From an uncultured Bacteroidales bacterium (lineage in GTDB: Bacteria; Bacteroidota; Bacteroidia; Bacteroidales; F082), in the NCBI GenBank assembly GCA_900318085.1, contig ONJF01000002.1, forward strand, positions 124,001 through 188,000: a stretch of DNA of 64,000 bases. The letters run 5' to 3'. The notes beneath the pieces are model-generated. The model searched no databases. It was not told where the DNA came from and worked only from the letters and a program-made list of their open reading frames with translations. Both the position numbers and the translations under genes were made by a program. Numbering within the stretch: position 1 is the stretch's first letter; each line of letters starts with the position of its first letter. Positions 42,061-50,937 of this stretch are shown here, in pieces.

Positions 42061-43341
42061 TTATTCCCAAAACAATTCTTCTGCCACGCCGTCGGCGAAG
42101 AGCATCTGTTCGTCGGTGAGGTAGAGGAATTCGCGTGTTTGTGAGAGCCTGCCTTGGGCAATCAAGGGCTGGGCATGTTGCTTGCAATAGGTGGAGACAT
42201 GTTCGCCCATTTCGCGTTTCAGCCACTTCAGGTCGATGCCCCAATGCGTGCGCAAGCGGAGCATGACGTATTCGTCGTATTGCTGCTCTAGGGTTAATTG
42301 TTCGACTTCCAACACCGAATCCTGGACGCGCTTTGCGTCATTGCGAGGAACGAAGCAATCCAGATACTGAAGCTCTTTGTCTGGATTGCTTCGTCGTTCC
42401 TCCTCGCAATGACGTGATGCAGTAGAGAAAACCTCACAATAGCGTTCAACGCTGGATACATTCCATTGTCGTGAGGTCCCATCATAGGAATGCGCTGAAG
42501 GTCCGAAGCCAATGTATGGTGTTCCGAACCAATAGCTGGCGTTGTGCTTCGAATGCATCTCACGACGGCAGAAATTGGAGATCTCATAATGCAGATAACC
42601 GTTTTCCTTGGCGCGTTGGCAGAGGATGTCATAATCACGTAAGGCATCCTCTTCGTTGACAGGCTGCACCTTTCCTAGTTCGATTTGTTTGGTCAAAATG
42701 GCATTGGGCTCTAGGGTGAGTGCATAGGCCGAGAGGTGGGGGATGTTCAATGCAAAAAAGAGGTCAAGATTGCGGTTCCATTGCTCGGCGTTTGAGGTAG
42801 GCAGACCATAAATCAAATCAATGCTGATATTGCTGAAGCCCGCTTGTTTGGCCCAATCGATGCATTGTCGGGCGTGATGTGAGTCATGGCGACGGCTTAG
42901 ATACTTCAAGTCATTGTCGAAAAAGCTTTGGATGCCGATGCTGAGCCTGTTGACCCCAAGTTGCAGTAAGCCTTCGAGGTATTCCAACGACAGTGTGTCA
43001 GGGTTGGTCTCGAGGGTGATTTCAGCGTTTTCGGCGATGGGGTACGTCTCCTTAATAAGATGCAGCAGCTCGCTGATTTCCTTTATGGATAGTAAGGAAG
43101 GCGTGCCGCCGCCGAAATAGATGGTGTTGATGGTGGGCGTGTTGTGATTACCCTTCAGCGCAGGGGATTGCGGGTCAAGCCCGCAATGAGGTCCACGCTG
43201 AAGGTAATCCTTTCTTTCCACAATCTCCGCTTTCAAAGCCTCCAAGAAGCGATCTTTCAGCTTCAAGGAAGGCAGCGAATAGAACCCGCAATAGGCGCAT
43301 TTCGAGTTGCAGAAAGGAATATGGATGTATACACCAGCCAT
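42061..43341 (-). CDS. hemW: Radical SAM heme chaperone HemW with two in-frame palindromic insertions
   Basis: The 426-residue protein has the radical SAM Cys motif CNSKCAYCGF with HIPF before it, TIYFGGGTPSLLS and ISIDLIYGLPTSNAEQWNRN, all diagnostic of HemW (formerly called oxygen-independent coproporphyrinogen oxidase-like). It inserts heme into target proteins. Two segments are not family sequence: residues ~45-66 (RGPHCGLDPQSPAL) and ~310-336 (HCEEERRSNP...DCFVPRND), each made of translated palindromic repeat DNA (43146-43209 and 42335-42414). Neither disrupts the frame or the Cys motif. It starts 1 base after the upstream T9SS gene ends. Confidence 0.93.
   Translation of the reverse strand: MAGVYIHIPFCNSKCAYCGFYSLPSLKLKDRFLEALKAEIVERKDYLQRGPHCGLDPQSPALKGNHNTPTINTIYFGGGTPSLLSIKEISELLHLIKETYPIAENAEITLETNPDTLSLEYLEGLLQLGVNRLSIGIQSFFDNDLKYLSRRHDSHHARQCIDWAKQAGFSNISIDLIYGLPTSNAEQWNRNLDLFFALNIPHLSAYALTLEPNAILTKQIELGKVQPVNEEDALRDYDILCQRAKENGYLHYEISNFCRREMHSKHNASYWFGTPYIGFGPSAHSYDGTSRQWNVSSVERYCEVFSTASRHCEEERRSNPDKELQYLDCFVPRNDAKRVQDSVLEVEQLTLEQQYDEYVMLRLRTHWGIDLKWLKREMGEHVSTYCKQHAQPLIAQGRLSQTREFLYLTDEQMLFADGVAEELFWE
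42335..42414. repeat. 80-bp palindromic element, family A (copy inside hemW)
   Basis: Arms GCGTCATTGCGAGGAACGAA..CAATCCAG (42335-42363) and the inverse (42381-42414) match those of 2245-2324 almost base for base, while the centres differ. It is translated on the minus strand within HemW. Confidence 0.92.
43146..43209. repeat. 64-bp palindromic element inside hemW, family G
   Basis: The outer arms GATTACCC.TTCAGCG and CGCTGAAGGTAATC enclose an inner hairpin ATTGCGGG TCAAG CCCGCAAT. It is translated as HCGLDPQSPAL in HemW, a phrase I recall from other translated bacterial repeats. Confidence 0.85.
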
Positions 43342-43342
43342 C

Positions 43343-45310
43343 TTACTTCTCGATAACCAGTTTCACGGTCTTTTCTCCGTCATTGGTTTTGAGACGCACG
43401 AAATAGATGCCGTTTTGCAGATGGCTGATGTCGACTGTCTCAATATTTTCATTGATGTTCAGCATACTTTGGCCCATGATGTTGAACATTTCTACTTCGG
43501 CGAGGCCAGTACCTTCGAAGTGAAGCATGTTCTGGGCAGGGTTCGGATAGACCTTGGCTTCCTTGCTGTATTCTGGGACGGCATCAGGAATTAACTCTAT
43601 CGAAAGTGGGGCGCAGGCCGATTCACAGTTGTCGTCGAACACGGCGATGACGACGTATTCGTAGGTTTGGAAGAACTCAACTTCGAAATCCACATATTCG
43701 GGCATTTCCAGGAATTCTTGCAGAAGCTCGCCATTTTTCTGGATGAGGTAGCCTAACAAGTTGCCCGTTGAGCCAGGTTCGGGTTCGGTCCAGTGCAGAT
43801 ACACTTGTGATACGTCACCGCCGGTTTCTGCCTCCAAGTCACGGACGGGATTGCAACTGACGACTATCTCTTCTTCACGAATCCAGCCCATGCGGTCGTT
43901 GCTGCCTTTGTAAGTGCCGAAAACAAGGTTTTTATCGGGCTGATTCAGTGCGTAGGCAGTGACATACACAGGGTCGTCAGGCGAGAAGTTCTGGACATAG
44001 GTCAAGGTGACGATTTCTAAGTTGCCGTCGCCATCGATGTCACCGAAATTGGCACCGTTCATATAGGATAGGCCTTGCGGACGGAGCGGAAAGCCTTCGG
44101 TCACCTCGGTGCCGTCCATCTCCCAAGCGCGGATGTAGCCTTGCTCGCTGTCCATCAGGTTGAAGTCGGTGATGATTTCGTTTGCGCCGTCGCCATCGAT
44201 GTCGGCTACGGAAATGAAACCTTCGATTCCAGAAGTCAAGTTGAGCGGGAATCCAGATGCCACATTTCCGTTCATGTCATATTGGTAGAACACATTGCCT
44301 TCGCCAGAGACGCCCATAAAGATGGCATATTCGTCACCGTTTTTGACCACTGTCGGAGCGGAGTAGGTCCAATAGGAGACGGGTTTAGGCCATCCCGTTC
44401 TGTACTCTCCCGTGTGGGCATCGCGCACATAATGGTTTGGATTGTCGCCATGACAGGCACCAACGATGCTCCAATTGCCATCGCCTTCGAAGTCAACCAC
44501 GAGCGGCGATTGATAGGAGTATTTGTAGGCTTCTTCGCTGTCCACCCTATACATCTCTTCTCCGGTATGGCTGACGCAATACAAAGCTGTGGTTGTGGAA
44601 ACGAACATCTCAAGGAAGCCGTCACCGTCGATGTCGGCCAAGGTAGGTGTAAAGGCGGGAGTTGAGGGTAGCTCGAAGGGGAAGCCTTCGATTTCTTCGC
44701 CTTGTAGGTTCCAAGCATGGATGCCGGCTGAAATGCTGGCCGAGGCCTTCCCTCGACCGCAAAAGATGATCTCCAAATTACTGTCGTTGTTGAGGTCGGC
44801 CAAAACGGGAGCACAGATGAGAGGGTTGTTGTTGGTGACTGTTGCCATCAAGACGTTGCCCGAAGCATCAAAGACGTTGATGCCGCCACGAGCGTTGCCA
44901 TAGGCGGTAAGGGATACGATTTCAAGTATTCCGTCTTTGTTGATATCGCCGACAGCAGCAGGATACTGGGCCATGCCTCCCATCAAAGGTTGTGTCCAAA
45001 GTACGTTGCCTTGCCCGTCGATGACGTTGATTTCCTCGTTGTGGCAGAGGATGATCTCATCGGCACCGTCATTGTTGAGGTCGGCAAGGGCAAGGCCGCG
45101 CATGGGTTTATAGGTGGTGTTGGAACTGAAGCTCAGCGGGAAACCAGGCATGGGTGTCAAGCCGTCGCGGCTTGCTGGCGGCAGTTGGGTAAGTACGCTT
45201 TCAGTTTTGATGATACCGTCTTCGTCGATGAAAGCCCGTGTGATGGGTTGCTGAGCAACTAGTACAAACGAGAGGGAGAAGAGGGCAAGCAATAGTAGTG
45301 TCTTTTTCAT
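43343..45310 (-). CDS. T9SS-secreted FG-GAP/VCBS repeat protein
   Basis: The 655-residue protein has a signal peptide (FSLSFVLVAQ). Residues ~70-480 hold about seven FG-GAP/VCBS blades, each with a calcium-type loop (LADLNNDGADEII; GDINKDGILEIV; ADIDGDGFLEMF; ADIDGDGANEII; GDIDGDGNLEIV), so it is likely an integrin-alpha-like propeller. A fibronectin-like domain follows (~500-570). A T9SS sorting domain closes it (VYPNPAQNMLHFEG, MFNIMGQSM, QNGIYFVRLK). It is likely surface-bound. ATG 45310 is used because it gives the MKK signal start; 45316 is possible. Confidence 0.92.
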   Translation of the reverse strand: MKKTLLLLALFSLSFVLVAQQPITRAFIDEDGIIKTESVLTQLPPASRDGLTPMPGFPLSFSSNTTYKPMRGLALADLNNDGADEIILCHNEEINVIDGQGNVLWTQPLMGGMAQYPAAVGDINKDGILEIVSLTAYGNARGGINVFDASGNVLMATVTNNNPLICAPVLADLNNDSNLEIIFCGRGKASASISAGIHAWNLQGEEIEGFPFELPSTPAFTPTLADIDGDGFLEMFVSTTTALYCVSHTGEEMYRVDSEEAYKYSYQSPLVVDFEGDGNWSIVGACHGDNPNHYVRDAHTGEYRTGWPKPVSYWTYSAPTVVKNGDEYAIFMGVSGEGNVFYQYDMNGNVASGFPLNLTSGIEGFISVADIDGDGANEIITDFNLMDSEQGYIRAWEMDGTEVTEGFPLRPQGLSYMNGANFGDIDGDGNLEIVTLTYVQNFSPDDPVYVTAYALNQPDKNLVFGTYKGSNDRMGWIREEEIVVSCNPVRDLEAETGGDVSQVYLHWTEPEPGSTGNLLGYLIQKNGELLQEFLEMPEYVDFEVEFFQTYEYVVIAVFDDNCESACAPLSIELIPDAVPEYSKEAKVYPNPAQNMLHFEGTGLAEVEMFNIMGQSMLNINENIETVDISHLQNGIYFVRLKTNDGEKTVKLVIEK

Positions 45311-45335
45311 AGTCAATGGTTTTGAAATAACGGAA

Positions 45336-45377
45336 AGGCCGTCTCATTGCCGGTATCACCAGCAAATGAAACGGCCT
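45336..45377 (-). terminator. Hairpin between aqpZ and the FG-GAP gene, possible terminator
   Basis: AGGCCGTCTCATT (45336-45348) pairs with AATGAAACGGCCT (45365-45377). On the minus strand only a short TTTCC follows, so termination strength is uncertain. Confidence 0.55.
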
Positions 45378-45402
45378 GAAATCCTTTAATTAATGATAGG
45401 GA

Positions 45403-46125
45403 TTATTTCTCTTTTTTGCAGCAGCCGCAGATGCACTTGTAGCAAAGACCAGCGAGGCAGGCACCCACAAGCGGAGCCACGATGAAGAGCCACACTTGAC
45501 CCATGGCGCTCCAGCCATCGCATTTCGAGAACAAGGCGACGCCAAGCGAACGGGCGGGGTTGACCGAGGTGTTGGTCAGCGGGATGCTGATGAGGTGGAT
45601 GAGCACCAGGGTGAGACCGATGGCCAGACCGCCAAACTTGCCGTTGGCATGGCAGCTGTCGGTGACGCCGAGGATGACCATCAGGAACACGAAGGTCAGC
45701 AGGGCCTCAACGAGGAAGGCACCCCACAACGAGATGGCTTGGTAATCGGCGTTGCCGGTGGCAGCGGCGAATTCCTGACCAAAGCCGTTGGAAGCAAACA
45801 CGCCAGTGGCACCGCCACCGATGGCATTCCAAATGGCTAACAGCAAAGCGCCGGCGATGATACCGCCAATGAACTGGGCAGCCCAATAGACGAGCATTTC
45901 CTTAAAGCTCATGCGGCCGTTGACAAACACGCCAAAGCTGACGGCAGGGTTGAGGTGGGCACCCGAGATATGACCAATGCCATAGGCCATGGCCACCACG
46001 GTAAGACCAAAGGCGATGGCTACGCCAAGGAAGCCAACATGGCCAAACAAAGCGGTACCGCAACCGCCAAACACCAAAACGAACGTGCCGAACAATTCGG
46101 CGAAGAATTTGTTACTTGTCTTCAT
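45403..46125 (-). CDS. aqpZ: Aquaporin Z-type water channel
   Basis: The 240-residue protein is a full MIP channel with six helices and two NPA boxes: SGAHLNPAVSFG and NTSVNPARSLG. The aromatic/Arg filter looks AqpZ-like (His in LIHLIS, Arg after the second NPA, Phe early), which favours water over glycerol. The C-terminus is unusual: CYKCICGCCKKEK holds four cysteines, so metal or redox binding is possible. It is transcribed alone from the promoter at 46241-46212. Confidence 0.93.
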   Translation of the reverse strand: MKTSNKFFAELFGTFVLVFGGCGTALFGHVGFLGVAIAFGLTVVAMAYGIGHISGAHLNPAVSFGVFVNGRMSFKEMLVYWAAQFIGGIIAGALLLAIWNAIGGGATGVFASNGFGQEFAAATGNADYQAISLWGAFLVEALLTFVFLMVILGVTDSCHANGKFGGLAIGLTLVLIHLISIPLTNTSVNPARSLGVALFSKCDGWSAMGQVWLFIVAPLVGACLAGLCYKCICGCCKKEK

Positions 46126-46211
46126 AACTGTTTAAGTTTTAGTTAGTTATAAGTTAATTGGTTTTCTTTTTGTCAACAAAACTATATACGACCAAATTCT
46201 TTTGGATACCG

Positions 46212-46280
46212 CAAAAATACAAAAAACTTGAAAGAATACAATTTTTTCATTTTTTTCGTAACCCATTTTTTCTATTTTTG
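46212..46280. promoter_or_regulatory. Divergent promoters for aqpZ and the tolC operon
   Basis: Minus strand: TTG at 46241-46239, 19-base spacer, TATTTTTG at 46219-46212. Plus strand: TATTTTTG at 46273-46280, 20 bases before ATG 46301. Confidence 0.7.
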
Positions 46281-46300
46281 CAGTGCATTATTATTGAATT

Positions 46301-47605
46301 ATGAGGATGAAAAAGAGCATAATAGCATTGCTGATTATTTTTGGGTCGGGCTTTTCAGGTTGGGCCCAAGAGCATCATGCCTATCGTTTCTCGTTGGAGG
46401 ACTGCATACGTTATGCATACGCCAACAGTTATGAACGCAAGTCAATGGAACTCACGGGACAATCACTGGAAACAACCTATGAGCAGTCGAAACAACAACG
46501 TTTACCCAACGTGAGTGCTTCGGTGGGACAGAACTTCTCGAACAATGAAAACGGTTGGTCGACATCGGGCAATGTGGGTGTAGGCTCGTCGGTGACCATC
46601 TACCAAGGTGGCAACATCAACAATACCATCGAGCAAAACCGCCTAAACATGGAACGCAACGCGGTGCAGCTGGAGCGTTATGATAACCAACTGACAGCGC
46701 AGATTCTGCAAAGTTTCGTCACCGTCCTTGGCAACCAAGATTTGCTGAACTATCAACTTGAGGTTCTCAATACGAGTCGCGCGCAGTTGAACCAAGGCCG
46801 AGTGCGCCATAAGTTGGGAGCTATCCTTGAGAGCGACTTCCTGCTGTTGGAGGCACAGTATTATAGCGATTCCAACAATGTGGTCGATACGCGCATCAAC
46901 ATAGAGAACAACCTGATGGACCTGAAGGTGTTGCTTTCAATGAATCCAACCGATGATTTGGAGATTATAGCGCCCAATACAGAAGACCTCGACGACCTGA
47001 AAGCGTCGTTGCCAACAGAGGAAGAAGCCATCAATCTGGCGATGGATTATATGCCTGATTTGCGTATAGGTGACTACGACATCCGATTGGCTGAAAAGAG
47101 CGTCGACATGGCACGAGGCAACTATTTCCCTTCCATCACTGCGAATGCCAATGTCGGCATGGGCGTACTTTCGTTTGATGAAGACGGCAACAAGAAATGG
47201 TATGGGACGCCTACGGAGTCGGCAGGCGTTTCGATGAGCATCCCCATCTACAGTCGAGGTCAAACCAAAGCCAATGTGAAGAAGAGCCGCATCGCCTTGG
47301 AACAAGCTCAACTTGACTACGAACAGTCGCGGCTGAATGTGCGTCAGACCGTTGTGCAAGCCTATCGCAATGTGTTGTCAGCCTATAATGCCTATAAGGT
47401 GTCGCAGGTAAAAGAAAACGCATATAGCAAGAGCTTCAATGCATACAACATCCAATATCAATACGGCACCATTACCACGGTGGAATTGCTGCAGCAGCAG
47501 AACAACTACCTGAATGCCCTCAATTCATACATTCAGAACAAGTATTCTTTGGTGATGCAGCGCAAGATTTTGGACATTTACATGGGCAAAAAGATAGAGT
47601 TATAA
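46301..47605 (+). CDS. TolC-family outer membrane efflux protein
   Basis: The 434-residue protein has a signal peptide (FGSGFSGWAQ) and two OEP repeats: first at ~25-225 (FSLEDCIRYAYANSYERKSM, a classic start), second at ~235-430 (AINLAMDYMPDLRIGDYDI; FPSITANANVGMGV; LNVRQTVVQAYRNVLSAYNAY). It forms the trimeric channel for the MacAB-like pump encoded just downstream. The start of 46301 follows the -7 box by 20 bases. Confidence 0.93.
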   Translation: MRMKKSIIALLIIFGSGFSGWAQEHHAYRFSLEDCIRYAYANSYERKSMELTGQSLETTYEQSKQQRLPNVSASVGQNFSNNENGWSTSGNVGVGSSVTIYQGGNINNTIEQNRLNMERNAVQLERYDNQLTAQILQSFVTVLGNQDLLNYQLEVLNTSRAQLNQGRVRHKLGAILESDFLLLEAQYYSDSNNVVDTRINIENNLMDLKVLLSMNPTDDLEIIAPNTEDLDDLKASLPTEEEAINLAMDYMPDLRIGDYDIRLAEKSVDMARGNYFPSITANANVGMGVLSFDEDGNKKWYGTPTESAGVSMSIPIYSRGQTKANVKKSRIALEQAQLDYEQSRLNVRQTVVQAYRNVLSAYNAYKVSQVKENAYSKSFNAYNIQYQYGTITTVELLQQQNNYLNALNSYIQNKYSLVMQRKILDIYMGKKIEL

Positions 47606-47630
47606 GTTTAGAGTTGAGAGTTTAGAGTTG
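47606..47630 (+). repeat. Two GTTTAGAGTTG copies between tolC and macA genes
   Basis: Copies at 47606-47616 and 47620-47630, offset by 14 bases, followed by a small hairpin CGCGGC/GCCGCG near 47645-47657. Confidence 0.6.
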
Positions 47631-47686
47631 TAGGGCTGTCACATCGCGGCAGCCGCGAGAAAAACGAAAATCGAAAAATACGATAT

Positions 47687-48940
47687 ATGAAGAAAAAAGG
47701 GAAAATATGGTTGATTGTCCTTGGCATCGTCATCGCTGCCGTGGCTGCGATTCTGATTGTCAAAGCCACTAAATCAGCCAATAAGGAATTAGTAGTCCGC
47801 ACCCATGTGGTGGAGGAATACACCATTGAGAACACCGTCACCGCCACGGGCACCATCGAGCCAGTGGAGACCGTTGAGGTCGGTACCCAAGTTTCGGGTA
47901 AGGTGGAGAAGATCTACGTCGATTTCAACGATGTGGTGAAAAAAGGCCAGTTGATGGCCGAGTTGGACAAGCAGACGCTCAACCAGAGTTTGAGCCGTGC
48001 CAAGGCCAGTCTCACTTCGGCCGAGAGCCAACTCAACTACGCCAAACTCACTTACGAACGTACCAAGCAACTCTACGAGGCGAATGCCGCTACTTTGGCA
48101 GCCTACCAGGAGGCTCAAAACAGCTACACGCAAGCACAGATGAGCAAGCGCAACGCGCAAGCCTCTTATGACCAGGCTCGGGTTGACTTGGCCTATGCCG
48201 AAATCTATTCGCCCATCGATGGCATCGTGCTCGATCGTGCGGTGGAGGTGGGTCAGACGGTGGCCGCCTCATTCAGTACGCCTACGCTGTTCACTTTGGC
48301 CAATGACCTGACCAAGATGCAGGTGGAGGCTGATGTTGACGAGGCCGACATCGGGCAAGTGAAAACAGGGCAGCGTGTGACTTTCACCGTCGACGCCTAC
48401 ATGAACGATGTGTTTGAAGGTACTGTGAATCAAATTCGTATGAAGCCAACCACGACAAGCAATGTGGTGACCTATACTGTCATCATCGAGGCACCCAACC
48501 CCGACCAGAAGCTCTTCCCAGGCATGACCGCCAGCGTGACTATCGTCACCGAAGAGCAAACGGGTTTGGCTGTCCCGGCCGAGGCCTTCACCTTTACGCC
48601 CGACGAGGCGGTGTTGAAAGCCATCCGCAAAGCTGAAAAGCCCGAGGGTCAACGTCGCGAGCCTCCACAGGGCGAACGCCCGGAGATGGATGAAGCATCG
48701 GCGTCCGGTCACACTGTGGTTTGGCTAAAGAAAGGCAATGATATCATGCCACGTCCTGTCAAGGCAGGCATGAGCGACGGGGCTTACAGAATCGTCGAAC
48801 AAGGTGTGCAGGCTGGTGATTCAGTCGTGCTGTCGGCACAATTTGTTGCCAAGGAAAAGGCCGTGAAGAAGGGTGAGAACCCCTTCATGCCTGGTCCTCC
48901 TGGAAGAAACAGGAACAACAACCAGCAACAGAAAAAATGA
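47687..48940 (+). CDS. macA: MacA-like periplasmic adaptor (HlyD family)
   Basis: The 417-residue membrane-fusion protein has a membrane anchor (IWLIVLGIVIAAVAAILIV), a barrel-sandwich half (GTIEPVETVEVGTQVSGKVE; DFNDVVKKGQLMAELD), a coiled-coil hairpin (~90-165), the second lipoyl half (DLAYAEIYSPIDGIVLDRAV) and a beta-barrel (VEADVDEADIGQVKTGQRV). A Pro/Arg-rich insertion lies at ~310-335 and a basic C-terminus (PGRNRNNNQQQKK). It connects the MacB permease with TolC. Confidence 0.93.
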   Translation: MKKKGKIWLIVLGIVIAAVAAILIVKATKSANKELVVRTHVVEEYTIENTVTATGTIEPVETVEVGTQVSGKVEKIYVDFNDVVKKGQLMAELDKQTLNQSLSRAKASLTSAESQLNYAKLTYERTKQLYEANAATLAAYQEAQNSYTQAQMSKRNAQASYDQARVDLAYAEIYSPIDGIVLDRAVEVGQTVAASFSTPTLFTLANDLTKMQVEADVDEADIGQVKTGQRVTFTVDAYMNDVFEGTVNQIRMKPTTTSNVVTYTVIIEAPNPDQKLFPGMTASVTIVTEEQTGLAVPAEAFTFTPDEAVLKAIRKAEKPEGQRREPPQGERPEMDEASASGHTVVWLKKGNDIMPRPVKAGMSDGAYRIVEQGVQAGDSVVLSAQFVAKEKAVKKGENPFMPGPPGRNRNNNQQQKK

Positions 48941-49701
48941 CGTCTGACGTTATGAATGAGAAGCAATCCATCATCAAGGTTGAGAACCTCAAACGTACGT
49001 TTGTCGTTGGCAGTGAGGAGGTGCATGCCCTCAAGGGTGTGTCGTTCGATATATGCCAAGGTGAGTTCGTGAGCATCATGGGTTCGTCGGGAAGCGGCAA
49101 ATCGACCTTGCTCAACATTCTCGGTTGTCTCGACCAACCTACTGCCGGCGAGTATTACATTGACGGCATCTCGGTGAGGACGAAGTCCAAAAACGAGTTG
49201 TCGGAGATTCGCAACCGCAAGATTGGCTTCGTGTTCCAGTCCTACAACCTCTTGCCACGTACTTCTGCTTTGGAGAATGTAGAGTTGCCTTTGGTGTATA
49301 ATCCCGATGTGTCGCACCGCGAGCGTCATGAAAGGGCACAGCATGCCTTGGAACTTGTGGGTTTGAAAGACCGCATGGGTCACATGCCCAACCAACTCTC
49401 GGGAGGTCAGCAGCAGCGCGTGGCCATCGCCCGTGCCTTGGTCAACGACCCGGTCATCGTGTTGGCTGATGAAGCCACAGGTAACCTTGATACCCGCACT
49501 TCTTACGAAATCATGAGTCTCTTCCAGAGTTTGCACGAACAGGGCAAGACCATTGCGTTTGTAACGCATGAGTCTGACATTGCGGTATTTACGAGTAGAA
49601 CCATCTTTCTTCGTGACGGCCACATCCTCCGTGATGAGTCCGTGACGACCAAATCAGCGGCAGCGGCGTTGGCAGCTTTGCCCGTAGAAAACGATTATTG
49701 A
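48937..49701 (+). CDS. MacB-type ABC transporter ATPase subunit
   Basis: The 254-residue protein has Walker A (GSSGSGKST), Q-loop (GFVFQSYNLLPR), signature LSGGQQQRVAIARAL, Walker B (VIVLADEATGNLD) and the switch His in FVTHES. It is the LolD/MacB branch. ATG 48937 overlaps the macA stop by 4 bases; ATG 48952 is an alternative. In this locus the ATPase and permease parts of MacB are separate genes. Confidence 0.93.
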   Translation: MTSDVMNEKQSIIKVENLKRTFVVGSEEVHALKGVSFDICQGEFVSIMGSSGSGKSTLLNILGCLDQPTAGEYYIDGISVRTKSKNELSEIRNRKIGFVFQSYNLLPRTSALENVELPLVYNPDVSHRERHERAQHALELVGLKDRMGHMPNQLSGGQQQRVAIARALVNDPVIVLADEATGNLDTRTSYEIMSLFQSLHEQGKTIAFVTHESDIAVFTSRTIFLRDGHILRDESVTTKSAAAALAALPVENDY

Positions 49702-49703
49702 CC

Positions 49704-50924
49704 ATGGATATCCTGAACCTCATAAGAATTTCGGCGAAAGCCTTGATGCGCAACAAGACGCGCTCGGCCCTTTCCATGCTTGGCATCGTCATCGGTATTG
49801 CTGCCGTCATCGCTGTGGTCAATTTGGGTGAGGGCTTGAAACAAAGTACGGCGAATCAGCTCTCCGATATGGGTACCAACCTCATCATGGTGATGCGTGC
49901 CAACCAACGGCGTGGTGGCGTCAGCATGGGCTCCAGCAATGTGCAATCGCTCAAGGTAAGAGACTGTGAACTGATTGCCAAGAACGCCAAAAATGTCACC
50001 ATGGTCAGTCCTGTGGTCAACAGTGGTGGCCAATTGGTGAATGGATCCAAGAACTGGTCGGGAACGGTGTATGGTGGCTCGCCTGACTATTTGGAGATTA
50101 GGAAATACGAGATTGCAACAGGCGTCAACTTCACCGATGAAGATGTGAAGAAATATGCCAAAGTCGGATTGGTAGGACAAACCATCGTCAAAGAGTTGTT
50201 TGACGAGGATGAAGATCCTATCGGCAAGACCATCCGCATTGGAAATATGCCTTTCAAGGTCATTGGTACGTTGAAGGAGAAAGGCCAAAACGGAATGGGC
50301 ATGGACCAAGATGACCTTGTGGTGATGCCTTATTCAACCGTGCAGAAGCGTATGTTGGGTGTCGACTATATCCAGCAAATCGTGTGCTCGGCCGCTTCCG
50401 AGGATGTGGCAGAGGCCGCTGTGGAGGAAGTTGAGAGCATTTTGCGTGTTTCACACAAGATTCCAGACGGTGGTGCAGACGATTTCGAGGTGCGCACCCA
50501 ACAGGAGATGTTGGAGATGATGACATCGATGACGGGCATGATCACCACGGTGCTGGTTGCCATTGCTCTGATATCCTTGCTGGTGGGTTGTATCGGCATC
50601 ATGAACATCATGTACGTCACCGTCACCGAGCGCACTAAGGAAATCGGTCTGCGTATGTCGATCGGTGCCAAGAACTCGGCGATCTTATTGCAGTTCCTCA
50701 CCGAAAGTATCATTTTGAGCCTTATCGGAGGTGTCGTTGGTATGTTGCTTGGATTGTTACTCTCCTATGTGGCCTCGATGGCCATGTCGTTGCCTTTTGT
50801 CGTGAATGTGTTGTGGATGGTCATCGCCTTTGTTTCGTGTGCCATCCTCGGCCTCATTTCGGGATTCTTCCCCGCCTTGAAGGCATCGCGCACCGATCCG
50901 ATAAATGCCTTGAGATACGAATAA
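49704..50924 (+). CDS. macB: MacB-type ABC transporter permease
   Basis: The 406-residue protein has a first helix (SALSMLGIVIGIAAVIAVVN), a periplasmic MacB_PCD domain (~45-245, QSTANQLSDMGTNLIMVMR; YSTVQKRMLGVDYIQQIV), and three C-terminal FtsX helices (MITTVLVAIALISLLVGCIG; IILSLIGGVVGMLLGLLLSY; WMVIAFVSCAILGLISGF). The conserved coupling motif ERTKEIGLRMSIGAKNS is present. The export substrate is unknown; MacAB systems handle macrolides, peptides or lipids. A TTG three codons upstream lies inside the ATPase gene; ATG 49704 is preferred. Confidence 0.93.
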   Translation: MDILNLIRISAKALMRNKTRSALSMLGIVIGIAAVIAVVNLGEGLKQSTANQLSDMGTNLIMVMRANQRRGGVSMGSSNVQSLKVRDCELIAKNAKNVTMVSPVVNSGGQLVNGSKNWSGTVYGGSPDYLEIRKYEIATGVNFTDEDVKKYAKVGLVGQTIVKELFDEDEDPIGKTIRIGNMPFKVIGTLKEKGQNGMGMDQDDLVVMPYSTVQKRMLGVDYIQQIVCSAASEDVAEAAVEEVESILRVSHKIPDGGADDFEVRTQQEMLEMMTSMTGMITTVLVAIALISLLVGCIGIMNIMYVTVTERTKEIGLRMSIGAKNSAILLQFLTESIILSLIGGVVGMLLGLLLSYVASMAMSLPFVVNVLWMVIAFVSCAILGLISGFFPALKASRTDPINALRYE

Positions 50925-50937
50925 AGATAGCGTTGCC

